Of a stretch of DNA of 64,000 nucleotides, positions 1 through 10,135 are shown in pieces. The translations under genes and the position numbers were made by a program. How positions within the stretch are numbered: the first letter of the stretch is position 1; every line of letters starts with the position of its first letter. The stretch is taken from contig NC_057792.1 in the NCBI RefSeq assembly GCF_014905175.1, forward strand, positions 10,147,101-10,211,100. Reading direction: 5' to 3'. This DNA is from Aphidius gifuensis. Taxonomy: Eukaryota; Arthropoda; Insecta; Hymenoptera; Braconidae. Under the pieces are notes generated by a model, which saw only the letters and a list, made by a program, of their open reading frames with translations, was not told the origin of the DNA and did not search any database.

Positions 1-153
1 TAAAGTATCGTAATAAATTCTAATAAAAAACAATTTAAATTTTATTAATCAAATTTAATATCGAGCAATTGATAAAATATATTTGAAATTGTATCGAGTT
101 GAGTGCGTTGGTTTTTGACGTCCGTTATCGTATTGTCAATAAAATAATCGAAT

Positions 154-1407
154 ATGGTGAATATAAGGACCATCGCCCAAAAAAGGGCAACTTTGAAAAC
201 TCAGATGACGACCCTCCGGAATTTAATGGACACCGAGTCTATCGAAGAGACAAACATTCGATTACGCATGAATCGAATTACCGAATTATACAAAGAATAC
301 GAAATACTCCACGATGAGGCAACGTTCGTGGAGCCGGATAACGAAAACCATCAAGTCGAATATGACATAATACTTGAACGATACTTTACGTTAGCAACTA
401 AGGTAGAATTAATTTCGCAATCAATCGAAGCAACTTCCGTTCCTCCAGAAAACATTCAAAAGAAAAGCAAAATCAAATTACCACAAACTCAGATCCCAAA
501 GTTCAATGGAGAGTTTGAGAATTGGTTGTCATTTAAAAATGCCTTTCAAGCTATAATTAGAGCACATACAGAATTAGACGAAATCGATAAATTCCGTCTT
601 CTTGATGATGCCATAATTGGTGAGGCAAAAAAGAAAATTGCAAATTACCCAATTGCCGAATCAAGTTTCGAAAAGGCTTGGGCGACTTTAGAACGGGCTT
701 ATGAAGTCAAAAGAATAATTATCTCGCGCCATATAGCATCGTTGATTAATTTGCCCGCCCAAGATAAAGCATCTACCGAAGGTTTAAACAATCTTGTTGA
801 TCAATTAAGACTTAACGTAACATGTCTCGAAGCTTTGAACGTACATGTTGGTCCGGAAATGCTCATCGGTCTTTTAGAGTGTAAGTTGCATAGATCCACT
901 GGTCAAAAGTGGGTCAACACACTCGAACGAGACACATTTCCCACTCTGGATTCTCTCTGTGATTTTTTGACTAACGAAGCAATTTGTTTAGCGCAATTCA
1001 AGAGAAAAGAATCCGATATTACCGAATCAAGTAAAAAAGTTCAGCCTCCGTCTAAGAAGAGGCGTTTTAATAATAAACCAACAAATAAACCAACAAATAA
1101 ACCAAATAACACTAATACTCATTCGACATTTGCAATCAGCACGTCCAATAATTGCGTCATTTGTAACGACCGGCAACACCCTCTATACACGTGCGAAAAT
1201 TTTAAAAAATTATCTGTGCCGGAAAGACGTGAGATCGTAAAAAAAGCTAATCTATGTGAAGTTTGTCTTCGCTATCACAGAGGTGAATGCTATCTAAAAA
1301 ATTGCAGGTTATGTAACAAAAAACATAACATACATTTGCATGAAGATATCCCAGTCTCTTCAAACAGAGAGACTAAGTCCAAAAATGCAGAGAAAAAGAA
1401 AGAGTGA
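154..1407 (+). CDS. BEL/Pao gag-like protein (DUF1759-like, CCHC zinc knuckle)
   Basis: A 417-residue open frame starts at ATG 154 and ends at TGA 1405-1407. The middle (about residues 105-260) has the KLPQTQIPKFNGEF start and FxSWxxFKxxF-like pattern of the DUF1759 gag region of BEL elements; here the latter reads NWLSFKNAF. The C-terminal part has a C-x2-C-x4-H-x4-C knuckle (CVICNDRQHPLYTC) followed by a second Cys/His cluster, then a Lys-rich tail. In intact BEL elements gag is normally fused in frame with pol; here the next frame at 1447 is in the same phase, so the TGA at 1405 looks like a nonsense mutation or a readthrough site. The protein would form the particle core and bind RNA. The family call is firm; function of this copy is doubtful. 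Confidence 0.85.
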   Translation: MVNIRTIAQKRATLKTQMTTLRNLMDTESIEETNIRLRMNRITELYKEYEILHDEATFVEPDNENHQVEYDIILERYFTLATKVELISQSIEATSVPPENIQKKSKIKLPQTQIPKFNGEFENWLSFKNAFQAIIRAHTELDEIDKFRLLDDAIIGEAKKKIANYPIAESSFEKAWATLERAYEVKRIIISRHIASLINLPAQDKASTEGLNNLVDQLRLNVTCLEALNVHVGPEMLIGLLECKLHRSTGQKWVNTLERDTFPTLDSLCDFLTNEAICLAQFKRKESDITESSKKVQPPSKKRRFNNKPTNKPTNKPNNTNTHSTFAISTSNNCVICNDRQHPLYTCENFKKLSVPERREIVKKANLCEVCLRYHRGECYLKNCRLCNKKHNIHLHEDIPVSSNRETKSKNAEKKKE

Positions 1408-1446
1408 CTAGCCGGAGAAATTCCTAACGAGCAGGGCACATGTCTA

Positions 1447-2304
1447 ATGACGCGATCACTAAAGCCAGCTGTTCCTCTGCTGACTAGTGCTGTGGTGAGA
1501 GCCAAGGGTAGTTCACAAAAATTCATCTTTTGTCGAACTCTTCTAGACACCTGCTCGACCGCTAATTTTATTACTCATAGGCTAGCCTCTCGTTTGAATT
1601 TACCGATGAAAAAATGCTCTATCCCTATCAACGGTCTAAATTCAATGACAACCATGACACAAGGTACGTTAGAGTTGACAATTTATGCGCACTCTAGTGA
1701 CTTTCATCAAACTCTTACATTTTTCTCCATACCAGAAATTGTAAGTATGTCACCCCCCGAACTTTTTCATGACACAAATTTAAAAATACCAAAAAATATA
1801 AGATTAGCAGATCCTAAATTTTATATGCCACAGCCAATAGATATGTTGATAGGAGCCGAGCCGACTCTATCTTTGATGTCGGTCGGTCAACATAAATTAT
1901 CAACTGAAAATTATCAAATTTGTGTACAAAAAACTTTATTAGGTTGGATTGTGGCAGGGACCTCGAGGACTACAGATCAACCTGAGTCCCTATCTTGTCA
2001 GCTAACTCGGCTTGAGAAGCAATTAACCGACTTTTGGAGGTTAGAAGAAATCAGTTTTGAAAAACCGAAGGCTGAACAAGATATGTTATGCGAGAACCAT
2101 TTTATTAATAATATTTCACGGGACCCTAGCGGTAGATATATCGTGAGGTTACCATTTATCAAGGGTGATCACACTCTTGGCGATTCTAGGTCAGCTGCCT
2201 ATAGGCGCTTCCATACCCTAGAAAATAAATTTCGATCCAACAAAGAATTAAAATTCGAATATTATAAGGTCATGCAGGAGTATATTGATCTCGGTCTCAG
2301 ATGA
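1447..2304 (+). pseudogene. BEL/Pao aspartic protease-like segment (DUF1758) and linker
   Basis: This 285-codon open stretch is in the same frame as gag, 39 bases downstream of its stop. Residues about 10-140 match the DUF1758 pattern: the motif LLDTCSTANFI sits where retroviral-type proteases have D-[ST]-G, with Cys instead of Gly, and LIGAEP follows further on. The last third (DPSGRYIVRLPF, then SRSAAYRRF) is the usual linker into reverse transcriptase. The frame closes at TGA 2302-2304, while the continuing reverse-transcriptase sequence is in the +1 frame, so a small indel near 2290 separates them. In the intact family this protease would cut the polyprotein. Confidence 0.8.
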
Positions 2305-2970
2305 CTCTGATCATAATTATTTTTTACCACATCATGCGGTCATTAAGGCATCAAGCTCGACCACCAAGGTTAGAGTGGTCTTCGATGCGTCCGCAAAATC
2401 GAACAATAATAAATCATTAAATGACATATTGATGGCTGGCCCGACCATTCAAGACACGATTTTCAATCAGCTGCTCAAATTTCGTTCTCACAGATACGTC
2501 ATTACTGCTGACATTGAGAAAATGTATCGCCAAATTTTATTGCATAAAGATGACCGCGCGTACCAAAGAATACTTTTAACGACGATCTTTTAACTGGTGC
2601 TAGTACGCTCGAAGAAACGCGTCAGCTCCGAGATGAAATAATCAGTTTATTGAAATGTGGTCAATTTAATATTCGTCAATGGGCCTCCAATGACTCAAAA
2701 ATTGTGTCAGATTTGTCAAATGTTAATATTAATTCCAATTTTTCACTTGATAAAGACTGTACATTAAAAACCCTTGGAATCGCATGGGAAACTAAACCTG
2801 ATGTGATTCGATACTCAGTCAATTCCATTCAGATACCGGAAAAGGTTACTAAAAGAAATATTTTATCAGAAATTGCCAAAATATTTGATCCACTAGGCCT
2901 AGTTGGACCAGTTGTCTTGCACGCAAAAAAGATTATGCAAGACATCTTTATGCAAGGCAGGCTAAGGTTG
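2285..2970 (+). pseudogene. BEL/Pao reverse transcriptase, internally deleted
   Basis: The first part (2285-2580) shows HHAVIK, RVVFDASA and ADIEKMYRQILLH, the early RT motifs including the first catalytic Asp region. At about 2580 the sequence jumps directly to DDLLTGAS in another frame (from 2581), so the region between the palm start and the catalytic YVDD box, usually some 60 residues, is missing together with the first half of that box. The downstream part (2581-2970) continues through FDPLGLVGP, typical of the BEL RT/RNase H connection, before another one-base frame change near 2950-2970. The enzyme is therefore dead in this copy. Confidence 0.85.
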
Positions 2971-5195
2971 AGTGGGATGAATCAGTCCCTATTCATCTAT
3001 ATACACTATGGCAGACTTTTGTCAAGGAATTGAATTATTTAAATAATATTTCCTTTGATCGTCATATTTTGACTGACATATGTTGTGACGTTCAGGTCCA
3101 TGGTTTTTGTGACGCCAGTAACATCGGTTACGGCGCATGTCTTTTTTTGAGAGCCACGTTACCAGACCAGTCAGTGCATTGTCGGCTACTTTGTGCTAAA
3201 TCCAGAGTAGCCCCCTTAAAATTAATAACAATACCTCGTCTCGAGCTTTGTGGAGCTCAGGTATTGGCTCAATTGTATAATGAAGCTTCCAGCTCATTTA
3301 AATTTGTGCCTTCAAAAATAATCTTCTGGTGCGACTCCACCATTGTTTTACACTGGTTGAAGACTCCTCCTAATTTATTAAATATATACGTTGCCAACCG
3401 AGTAGCAAATATTCAAGAGCTTTCTGGAAAAGCTTGTTGGCGACATGTCAAATCTGAAGACAATCCAGCTGATGCACTATCGAGAGGTCAGCTGCCTAAA
3501 GCTTTAGTCGAAAATAAACAATGGAGCTTCGGCCCCTCGTGGCTACCAGAAGCCGAATCTCAATGGCCTGAGCCAATTGAAATTCTCGACAAAACCAAGT
3601 TAGAGTATAAAAAGAACGTCTGTCTTTTGATTTCTGAACCGCATTTTTCAATTATCAATACTCTAATGAAGAATTGTTCATCGTATCAAAAATTATTGAG
3701 AACTTATGCATACGTTAAAAGATTTATTCAGGCCCTTAAATGGCGTCGTTTAAGAGCGACCAATGAATCACCTGTCTTACCGCAAGAATTATTCCTCTCG
3801 AGTCAAGAAGTTGCTCAAGCAGAGCTCGATCTTTTAATTTTCATTCAAGGCGTGCATTTTGAGACGGAAATTAAAATTTGCAATTCTCAAATACAAAATA
3901 AAAAATCACGTTTCAATAATATGTGTCCCTTTCTTGATGACAAGGGCCTACTTCGTGTAGGAGGTCGTCTGAAACGAGCTAATATTACTTATAATCAAAA
4001 GCATCCTATTTTATTACCGTCAAAAAATTATTTTACCGATTTAATTATAAAAGACATCCATCTTCGGCAACTTCATTCAGGAATACAGACCACTCTGAAT
4101 GCAATGCGTCAACGTTTCTGGGTACTTGACGGAAGAAATCAAGTACGTCAAGTCATACGGAAATGCATGACTTGTTTTCGCTTTGTCGCTGAAGCAGAAA
4201 AATTCAAAATGGCTGACTTACCCGAAGATAGAGTAAATGCAAGAAATGTCTTTAAAATTGTGGGTGTCGATTATTGTGGCCCTTTTTTTATTAAAGAGAA
4301 AAAATTCCGTAACACTACTAGAGTAAAAATATATGTCTGTGTTTTTGTATGCATGTCTGTCAAGGCAGTGCACCTAGAGGTGGTTAGTGACCTAACGACT
4401 GAAGGTTTTTTAGGAGCGTTGCGTCGATTTATTGCGAGACGTGGTACACCGGCTAAAATATACTCAGACAACGGTACTAATTTTGTCGGAGCTAAAAATC
4501 AATTAAAAGAATTATATGCACTATTAAATTCTGAGGAGCATCAGCATCTGGTTTATAAGTTTGCGTCCTTACACACACCAAGAATATCCTGGAATTTTAT
4601 TCCACCATTATCGCCACATCAAGGTGGACTGTGGGAATCCACAGTGAAATTATTTAAATATCATCTCAAACGGGTCATAGGTGAATCAATGTTCACTTAT
4701 GAAGTATTTACGACTTTTACTACTGAGGTAGAGGGTGTTTTAAATTCAAGACCTCTCACTCCGATGTCTTCCGATCCTAACGATCTTAACGTCCTCACAC
4801 CTGCACATATTCTAATCGGTGAACCCATTCGAAACTTGCCGGAACAAGACTACACCGAGACTCCTACTAATAGATTATCAGCCTGGGAGCATATCACAAA
4901 AATGCGACAGCATTTTTGGGCTCGTTGGCATACTGAATATCTACATGAGTTACAGAAAAGACACAAATGGGCCAACGACACTGCTAATATCAAAGTTGGT
5001 GAAATTGTTATCATCGTTGATAAAAATGCTCCCTGTACCAGCTGGCCACTCGGACGAGTGGTCGATGTCTACCCAGGGGATGACCAGGTGGTCAGAACGG
5101 CAGTAGTTAAGACAGCTACTGGAGTCTACACTCGATCAGTCACGTTGCTGTGCCCACTGCCATTCAATGACGTCACACCAATTCCAGACTATTAA
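2943..5195 (+). CDS. BEL/Pao RNase H-like and integrase segment, C-terminal pol
   Basis: The reading frame is open from about 2943, first ATG at 3030, stop 5193-5195. Order: peptidase-A17/RNase H-like region (GFCDASNIGYGA, LELCGAQ, WCDSTIVLHWL, DNPADALSRG), an H2C2 integrase zinc finger (HLRQLHSG then CMTC), the DDE integrase core (D in GVDYCGPF near residue 413 counted from 3030, D in YSDNGTNFVG, E in GGLWEST), and a DUF5641-like tail (WPLGRVVDVYPGDD). All three acidic catalytic residues of the integrase are present and the frame is intact for over 720 codons, so decay is concentrated upstream. It would process and insert element cDNA. Because RT is deleted, only trans-activity is conceivable. 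Confidence 0.9.
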   Translation, partial: HLYARQAKVEWDESVPIHLYTLWQTFVKELNYLNNISFDRHILTDICCDVQVHGFCDASNIGYGACLFLRATLPDQSVHCRLLCAKSRVAPLKLITIPRLELCGAQVLAQLYNEASSSFKFVPSKIIFWCDSTIVLHWLKTPPNLLNIYVANRVANIQELSGKACWRHVKSEDNPADALSRGQLPKALVENKQWSFGPSWLPEAESQWPEPIEILDKTKLEYKKNVCLLISEPHFSIINTLMKNCSSYQKLLRTYAYVKRFIQALKWRRLRATNESPVLPQELFLSSQEVAQAELDLLIFIQGVHFETEIKICNSQIQNKKSRFNNMCPFLDDKGLLRVGGRLKRANITYNQKHPILLPSKNYFTDLIIKDIHLRQLHSGIQTTLNAMRQRFWVLDGRNQVRQVIRKCMTCFRFVAEAEKFKMADLPEDRVNARNVFKIVGVDYCGPFFIKEKKFRNTTRVKIYVCVFVCMSVKAVHLEVVSDLTTEGFLGALRRFIARRGTPAKIYSDNGTNFVGAKNQLKELYALLNSEEHQHLVYKFASLHTPRISWNFIPPLSPHQGGLWESTVKLFKYHLKRVIGESMFTYEVFTTFTTEVEGVLNSRPLTPMSSDPNDLNVLTPAHILIGEPIRNLPEQDYTETPTNRLSAWEHITKMRQHFWARWHTEYLHELQKRHKWANDTANIKVGEIVIIVDKNAPCTSWPLGRVVDVYPGDDQVVRTAVVKTATGVYTRSVTLLCPLPFNDVTPIPDY

Positions 5196-5820
5196 CCACT
5201 AAATTTTTTGTTGTCTTCTCTTATTATGTAATCTGTTACAGGAAGAATCGGAACCAGTAAAAATTAAAATTAAAATTAAAAAAAAAAAAAAAAAAAAAAA
5301 TTAATAATAATAATTAGGATATTTCTATGTATAATATGCTAAATTCAATTAATCATATTGCTAGGTAATTATTTAATCTAGAATCATGTTATTCAGAGCT
5401 AACATCATAAATCAATAATTCAATCAATTAGAGTCTCGATTTGATCATTTTCAATTAATAATTAGAAATTATATTTTCAATTTTTCAAAATGACCAATTT
5501 TAATTTGATTATATTTTCAATTTTTAAACTATCGATTGTCATAATTCAATTTATTATAATATGTTTGTAATTAATATATTAGGAATATAAGATAGTGTAC
5601 TGGCCAGGTTTTACCATGGTTTCCCTGAGCCTTTTACGGAATCGGGTACACTCAAAAAGACGATGCCATGGGTGCACAAGCACATCGCACTTACGCTGAT
5701 AATTATTATATCAAATTATCAAATAAAATTATTTTTTATCATCATGTATCAACTGTTAAATAAGTTTAATTTTAAATGCAATATTTGAGTTGATCGTGTA
5801 CTCTCTCAACGGGGGGAGTA
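5196..5820 (+). other. BEL internal 3' noncoding region with A-tract and polypurine tract
   Basis: No gene is visible. There is an A-run near 5279-5300, AT-rich repeats of the type AATTTTTCAA, and a G-rich polypurine tract GGGGGGAGTA at 5811-5820 that directly abuts the LTR start, the expected primer for plus-strand DNA synthesis. Confidence 0.7.
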
Positions 5821-6510
5821 TGTTCCGTCGGAAAGAGAGGTAAGCGAGAAGAGAGAGAGAAAGAAAAAGATAAATTTTATTTGAGAAAAAATGAGTTTGA
5901 AAATGTAAAGTAAAATAAAAGGTAAAACACACAACACATTGAGCCAGCAGGTCTAATCTTCTGACGGCACGAGCCGATGCCGACTAATCCCTCAAACTGA
6001 CAACGTTTGCCATTAGAAAAATGTTGCAGTTTGAGGACAATGAGGATTAGGCCGCTGACCTCGAAGACCACCCAGTCTTTCGAAAATAAAATAAAATAAA
6101 TGTAAAAACATTTGGAAGTTTTTGTCGGGCCCAAGCGACGCTTGGTTATACAAGCGTCATTTGGCCTTCTAGAATTTTCCAGAGTTTTCCAAGCCTAAGG
6201 CCCAGAAGCTGGTTAGCGTCCTGGACTTTTTGGCAAGTTAGTTGCTTTGGCAATCCCGTAGCCCACGGAACTCTCTCTTGTCACTTGCTATTATAAAAAT
6301 CAACTTAAATAATTTCAAGTTTAATAAAATAAAATTAAATCAATTTCATTAATAAATTAAATAATAACATAAAATTTAAATAATAATTTACATGATAATA
6401 ATTAAAATCAAACAGTAAAAAACGAAAAATATCATTGTGTTAATCATTTAAATTAACTACCTTCAACTCCTTACTCGATATAAATCCCTTAACGGGCAAT
6501 ATATCCAACA
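5821..6510 (+). repeat. 3' LTR of the BEL/Pao element
   Basis: It starts TGTTCC right after the polypurine tract and ends in a CA near 6510, where an unrelated dispersed repeat begins. The partner LTR is outside the window, so the limits are inferred from one copy and from the empty-site comparison with 50567-50845. Confidence 0.7.
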
Positions 6511-6804
6511 ACAAACATATTTATTAAATAAGAAAAAAAAAAATTAATTCAATTCCTGCAATTATTTCAAATAAAGTATATTAGTCATTTGAAATAAATT
6601 TATTTTTACTGTATTTGAGGTTTCTAATACTCGAATTGAACCTAAAAAATATAGAGTCGAGGACTTTTTTCGTTTTCAAGAAGACATATTTTTTTCTTCA
6701 ATCAAACCGCTTTTTGTTTCTTTCAAACGTTTTTTTTTCCTAGACAAAAATTTCTATTTTGCAGAAATTTTTGTCTTAATTTCAACTAAAAATTTTTACA
6801 GTGT
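6511..6804 (-). repeat. Dispersed repeat family A, copy 1
   Basis: It matches, in inverse orientation, 50567-50845 and, with an internal insertion, 21077-21330. Shared landmarks are TCCTCGACTATATATTTTTTA, TTTCAAACGACTAATATCC and an outer end CACTGTAAAAA. No coding capacity is seen; it is probably a non-autonomous element of about 290 bp, cut here by the BEL LTR. Confidence 0.75.
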
Positions 6805-6805
6805 A

Positions 6806-7000
6806 TAGCTAAACATGCAATATCTACATAATTTGACCGGCATAATTTTTCCCTCAGCTACATCTTTTCATTGGCTGAATTTTCCCTTAGCTATATTTTT
6901 TACTTAGTCTCAATTATTGCCAAACAAACAATACCTACATATTTTTACCAGCCAAAATATTTTACTTAGCAACATCTTTTCCTTAGCTCTATTATATTAT
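6806..7000 (+). repeat. CTTAGCTACATCTTTTCC-type minisatellite monomers
   Basis: About 1.5 monomers with the words CAATATCTACATAATTT, CCCTCAGCTACATCTTTTC and TTAGCTA, the same unit that forms the long array at 19440-20005. Confidence 0.7.
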
Positions 7001-7468
7001 CAATTACGAAACAAATTACCACCAATACCAGAAAAATATCGATAACTCGAAAAATAATCGTAATAAATTGAAAAATTTTTTTTTGAACTTTTTTTTCTAC
7101 CTGATGAGTTTTATCAATCGTTAATATAAAATTAGAAAAAAAATCGATATAACGAAATTTTAAAATCATTGATTATTGAAAATTACTGAACAACAATAAT
7201 TGTATGAAAATTGAAAAAAATAAAATAAAAACAAACAATATTTTCATAAATGAATGAAAAAAAATTGTTTAAATGTGTACTTATTATTATTTTGTTCAAT
7301 TACAACGACACACCGAAGATGTTTACACATAATAAACCCGCGAGTCTAGATGGCTCACAAAGTTTTTTTTTTCATGTACGTTATTTGATTTATTTTTTTT
7401 TTTTTTCATTCTTCTACATCTTGTTATAAATATAGGATTAGTAAGTTTACAGGCATATTGAATATATA
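7001..7468. other. AT-rich stretch, no gene seen
   Basis: Poly-T and poly-A runs and short AT words only. Open frames here are low-complexity. Confidence 0.5.
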
Positions 7469-8324
7469 TTAAACGAGCTTGCGTAGTGAACCACTAATTG
7501 GATTATATTTAACAATTCGATCATGTGAAATTAAACAATAAGCTGACGTTTGAGCTGGAAATTGTGTTGTTGATTCAAATTCAAGTCGAATATCTACTGG
7601 TCCAGATTTTAAAAATTCATTTTGCGTTGAACAATCCATGACAATAAGTGGAGCTTCTTCCAAAAATTTTTGTCTTGTAAATAATGGTTGTGGTGTTTCT
7701 GTGTAATAGTAATAAGCTTGGAAATATGCAAACATATCATATAATAATGAGAATTGATTATGAGTAAAATCAATATTTAAATTTCCATAAGGATATGATT
7801 GTGAATTCAAAACCAGCTTAACATCACGCAAGTTACAATGATCAAAAACACTTGAATTGTTTGTTACAGAGTTCTTTCGTCCTGTTTGGAAGCCTAAAGT
7901 TTAAAATTATGTATCTCGGTTTTTCCAATTGTGTTGATGTTTTCACACTCCAATTTTGTTTTGTAGTTGCAGGTAATAGTGGATATTCGTACAATTCCCA
8001 TGTACGAAAACTGATTGCTATGGATGGATCCTTGGCAATATAATTTAAAAGTTGAATTTTCTGCTTATCAGACACTTTGATATATGGAACAATCCATTCC
8101 ACCTTTTGAAGTTTAATTTGTATTTTTTCGCCACTTTTTCCTTCCGCAGGTTGTTCTTGTAGACAGGCATTCACATCACTATTTGCTCTTATTAGGATGA
8201 GTTCATGTTTTGCATTTATAATTATTTTTTTATAATCTTCAGCGAATCTCAGCAGCAGGCTCAGTAGTATTGATATATCAAAATAACCATTCGAATCGAA
8301 TAATGATTCTTCATCAGGCTTTAA
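7469..8324 (-). pseudogene. Capsid-like protein fragment of a Polinton/adintovirus-type element
   Basis: Reading the reverse strand, one frame is open from about 8324 to 7842 and a second, shifted by one base near 7835-7842, runs to a stop at 7469-7471. Both halves are non-repetitive and balanced in composition. They carry motifs I associate from memory with the putative double-jelly-roll capsid gene that accompanies PLA2, ATPase and integrase genes in arthropod Polinton/adintovirus-like elements: FAEDYKKIIIN, SFRTWELYEYPLLP, TQLEKPRYIIL, CNLRDVKLVLNSQSYPYGN, SGPVDIRLEFE and a C-terminal DRIVKYNP. The N-terminus is missing (stop codon at 8325-8327 in this frame) and there is one frameshift, so it is an inactive C-terminal remnant. 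The rest of such an element is 28 kb away at 36.5-39.35 kb. The family link is fairly sure; the capsid function is inferred. Confidence 0.7.
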
Positions 8325-8377
8325 CTATCCGGCATTCTTCAATAATGATTTTTGATTTGGACTTAGGGAAATATACA

Positions 8378-8715
8378 CTGAGAAAATTTTTGGTTAAAAA
8401 TAAGAAAAAATATTCTTGTAGTTAGAAAAAAACTTCTTGGCAATATTCTGTTTGAAAAAAGAAAAAAATAGTTTATTATAAACAATAATTGGTTTTTAAT
8501 AAGAAAAATAAAAGTCTTGTTATAAACAATATTCTGTTTGTTTCATGAAGATGGTGTCTTGTTTGAAACCATAGACGGTTTGCTTCAAGAAGAATACTTC
8601 TAAACGTAAACCATATTTCTTCTTGACACAAACCAAATTCTGTTTTTTTATGCAGATGGCGTCTTGTTTCAAAACATAGAATGGTTTTCTTCAAGAAGAA
8701 TACTTCTGAAAAAAA
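8378..8715. repeat. Arm made of a duplicated CTTCTTGAAGC-type motif
   Basis: It begins CACTGAGAAAATTTTTGG after a TA and contains two near copies of a ~60-bp unit (about 8545-8605 and 8645-8705) sharing GTCTTGTTT and TCAAGAAGAATACTTCT. It lies just upstream of the tRNA-like sequence at 8778-8880, the same neighbourhood seen at other tRNA-like loci in the window. Confidence 0.6.
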
Positions 8716-8777
8716 AATTAATTAATATTATTATTGTACATTGATTAGACAATTTGATGAAGACGCTTTTTTTTTTT

Positions 8778-8880
8778 TTTTATTGTGGACTACCAAACCG
8801 AACTGTCTCAAGCGGGAATCGAACTAGGGCCTAACCGAATGGGAATCCAACGCATTACCGATGCGCCACGGAACCGAACG
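8778..8880 (-). repeat. tRNA-like sequence (SINE head or tRNA pseudogene)
   Basis: On the reverse strand there is an A-box-like TGGCGCATCGGTAATGCG and a B-box AGTTCGATTCCC about 40 bases downstream, ending in an A-run (T-run on the forward strand at 8768-8781). No complete acceptor stem pairs, so it is not a functional tRNA gene. Confidence 0.65.
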
Positions 8881-9674
8881 TGATTTAAGAAGTTTATTTG
8901 TTATACACCAGGAACGTTTAGATACAATCAATAAATTACAATCAAAACATACATATAATTATCATTTACTTTTTACTATGACAAGAGCGACCCCGCGCTT
9001 CCGGCGCGTAGTTGTATATATTATTGTGTATGTTCGTTATAACCATTTTATTTTCTTACCTTTCTTATTTTTAATTTTCATGAACAACTATATATATTTC
9101 AAATGAATAATCAATATTAATTGTCGTAATGAATAGAAATATCATTTGATGAAATTATAAAGAATTATTATACCATTTTAGTTGCGTCGTTGCTTGATCA
9201 AAGGATTAAAGTCATATGACAGCACACACTAACTTTTTCTATTTATGTTTTTTTATGTATATAAATATTTATATTTTATACAATATTTATATATACATAT
9301 ATATTATTTTTCTTGAGTAATATTAATAAATATGGTGACATTTTTGATAATCATAGTAACGACGCTACCTTTTTTTTATTTAAATATTAACCTATTTATA
9401 TATATTATTTGTATTCATAAATATAATAATACTTTTTTATTAAATATGGATAAATAAAACTCAATAAAAAGCTGTAATATGACTTTGACTTCTAGGAACG
9501 ACACAACACGAATTAATTGCCAAAAATAAGCGAAAGTAGCAACCACACAACGACACGTAGCAACGTGTTTTGTATTATGAGAAAAAAAATAATAAAATAT
9601 AATTAGTTATAAAAAAATGCTAAAAATTTTTGACTCATCACATCACGAATCGAAAGCGGTCAAGTGTCGTATAT
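8881..9674. other. AT-rich stretch, no gene seen
   Basis: No exon-like open frame, tRNA or clear terminal repeats; TATATA-rich in 9240-9440. Confidence 0.5.
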
Positions 9675-10135
9675 CTGTAATCTGCAAAAATTTGCTTGTA
9701 ATCTTGATATGATTACAGAAAATCTCAGTAATCTTCCCTTCTCTGATTTCAGATCGCGCATGCCCGTGTATACATGCACATGTATAGTATACTAATTTTT
9801 TTTTTCTTTATTCGTTTTTCATTAATTTTTTTTTTCTTCTCTAAATTTTAAGTGTTATCATAAAAGGATACAGGGAATCTCTGTGATTACCAAAAAAAAA
9901 AGTAATCTTGTGTAATCATTAGGAATATTGCATGATTACAGGTAATCTGTAATCTGGTGTAATCTTCAATAATCTTCAATAATCTCGTGTAATTTTTTTC
10001 AAATCTTTGAATTTTAAGTGTAATCATAAAAAATTACTGGGATTCTTTGTGATTACAAAAAAAGTAATCTTGTGTATTCATTGGAAAGAATACATGATTA
10101 CCGGTAATCTGTAATCTGGTGTACACTAAATTTTG
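9675..10135. repeat. GTAATCTGTAATC-rich repeat with two tandem copies
   Basis: Many GTAATC/GATTAC words on both strands. Two adjacent copies of a unit (about 9840-10000 and 10005-10130) share AATTTTAAGTG, TGATTACAAAAA, GTAATCTTGTGTA and GGTAATCTGTAATCTGGTG. Confidence 0.7.

Larger units (their letters stand above)
1..6510 (+). mobile_element. BEL/Pao-type LTR retrotransposon, 5' LTR outside window, pol broken
   Basis: The order is gag-like protein, aspartic-protease-like domain, reverse transcriptase, RNase H-like region, zinc-binding and DDE integrase, then a C-terminal DUF5641-like region, which is the BEL/Pao order. The 3' end is a G-rich polypurine tract at 5811-5820 followed by an LTR starting TGTTCCGTCGG at 5821 and ending near 6510. 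The right boundary is set by resumption of a dispersed repeat (6511-6804) that also occurs without LTR at 50567-50845, so the element landed in or beside that repeat. Pol has at least one deletion and several frame breaks, so this copy cannot encode a full polyprotein. The 5' LTR and primer-binding site were not seen and probably lie left of position 1. Confidence 0.9.

Noticed and set aside
5877..6134. 85-codon reverse frame in the BEL LTR
   Set aside because: Falls within the LTR, low-complexity Phe/Ser-rich, no homology recognised.
8476..8694. Open frame with repeated FETRRHLH/FQTRHHLH words
   Set aside because: Comes from the duplicated ~60-bp repeat unit.
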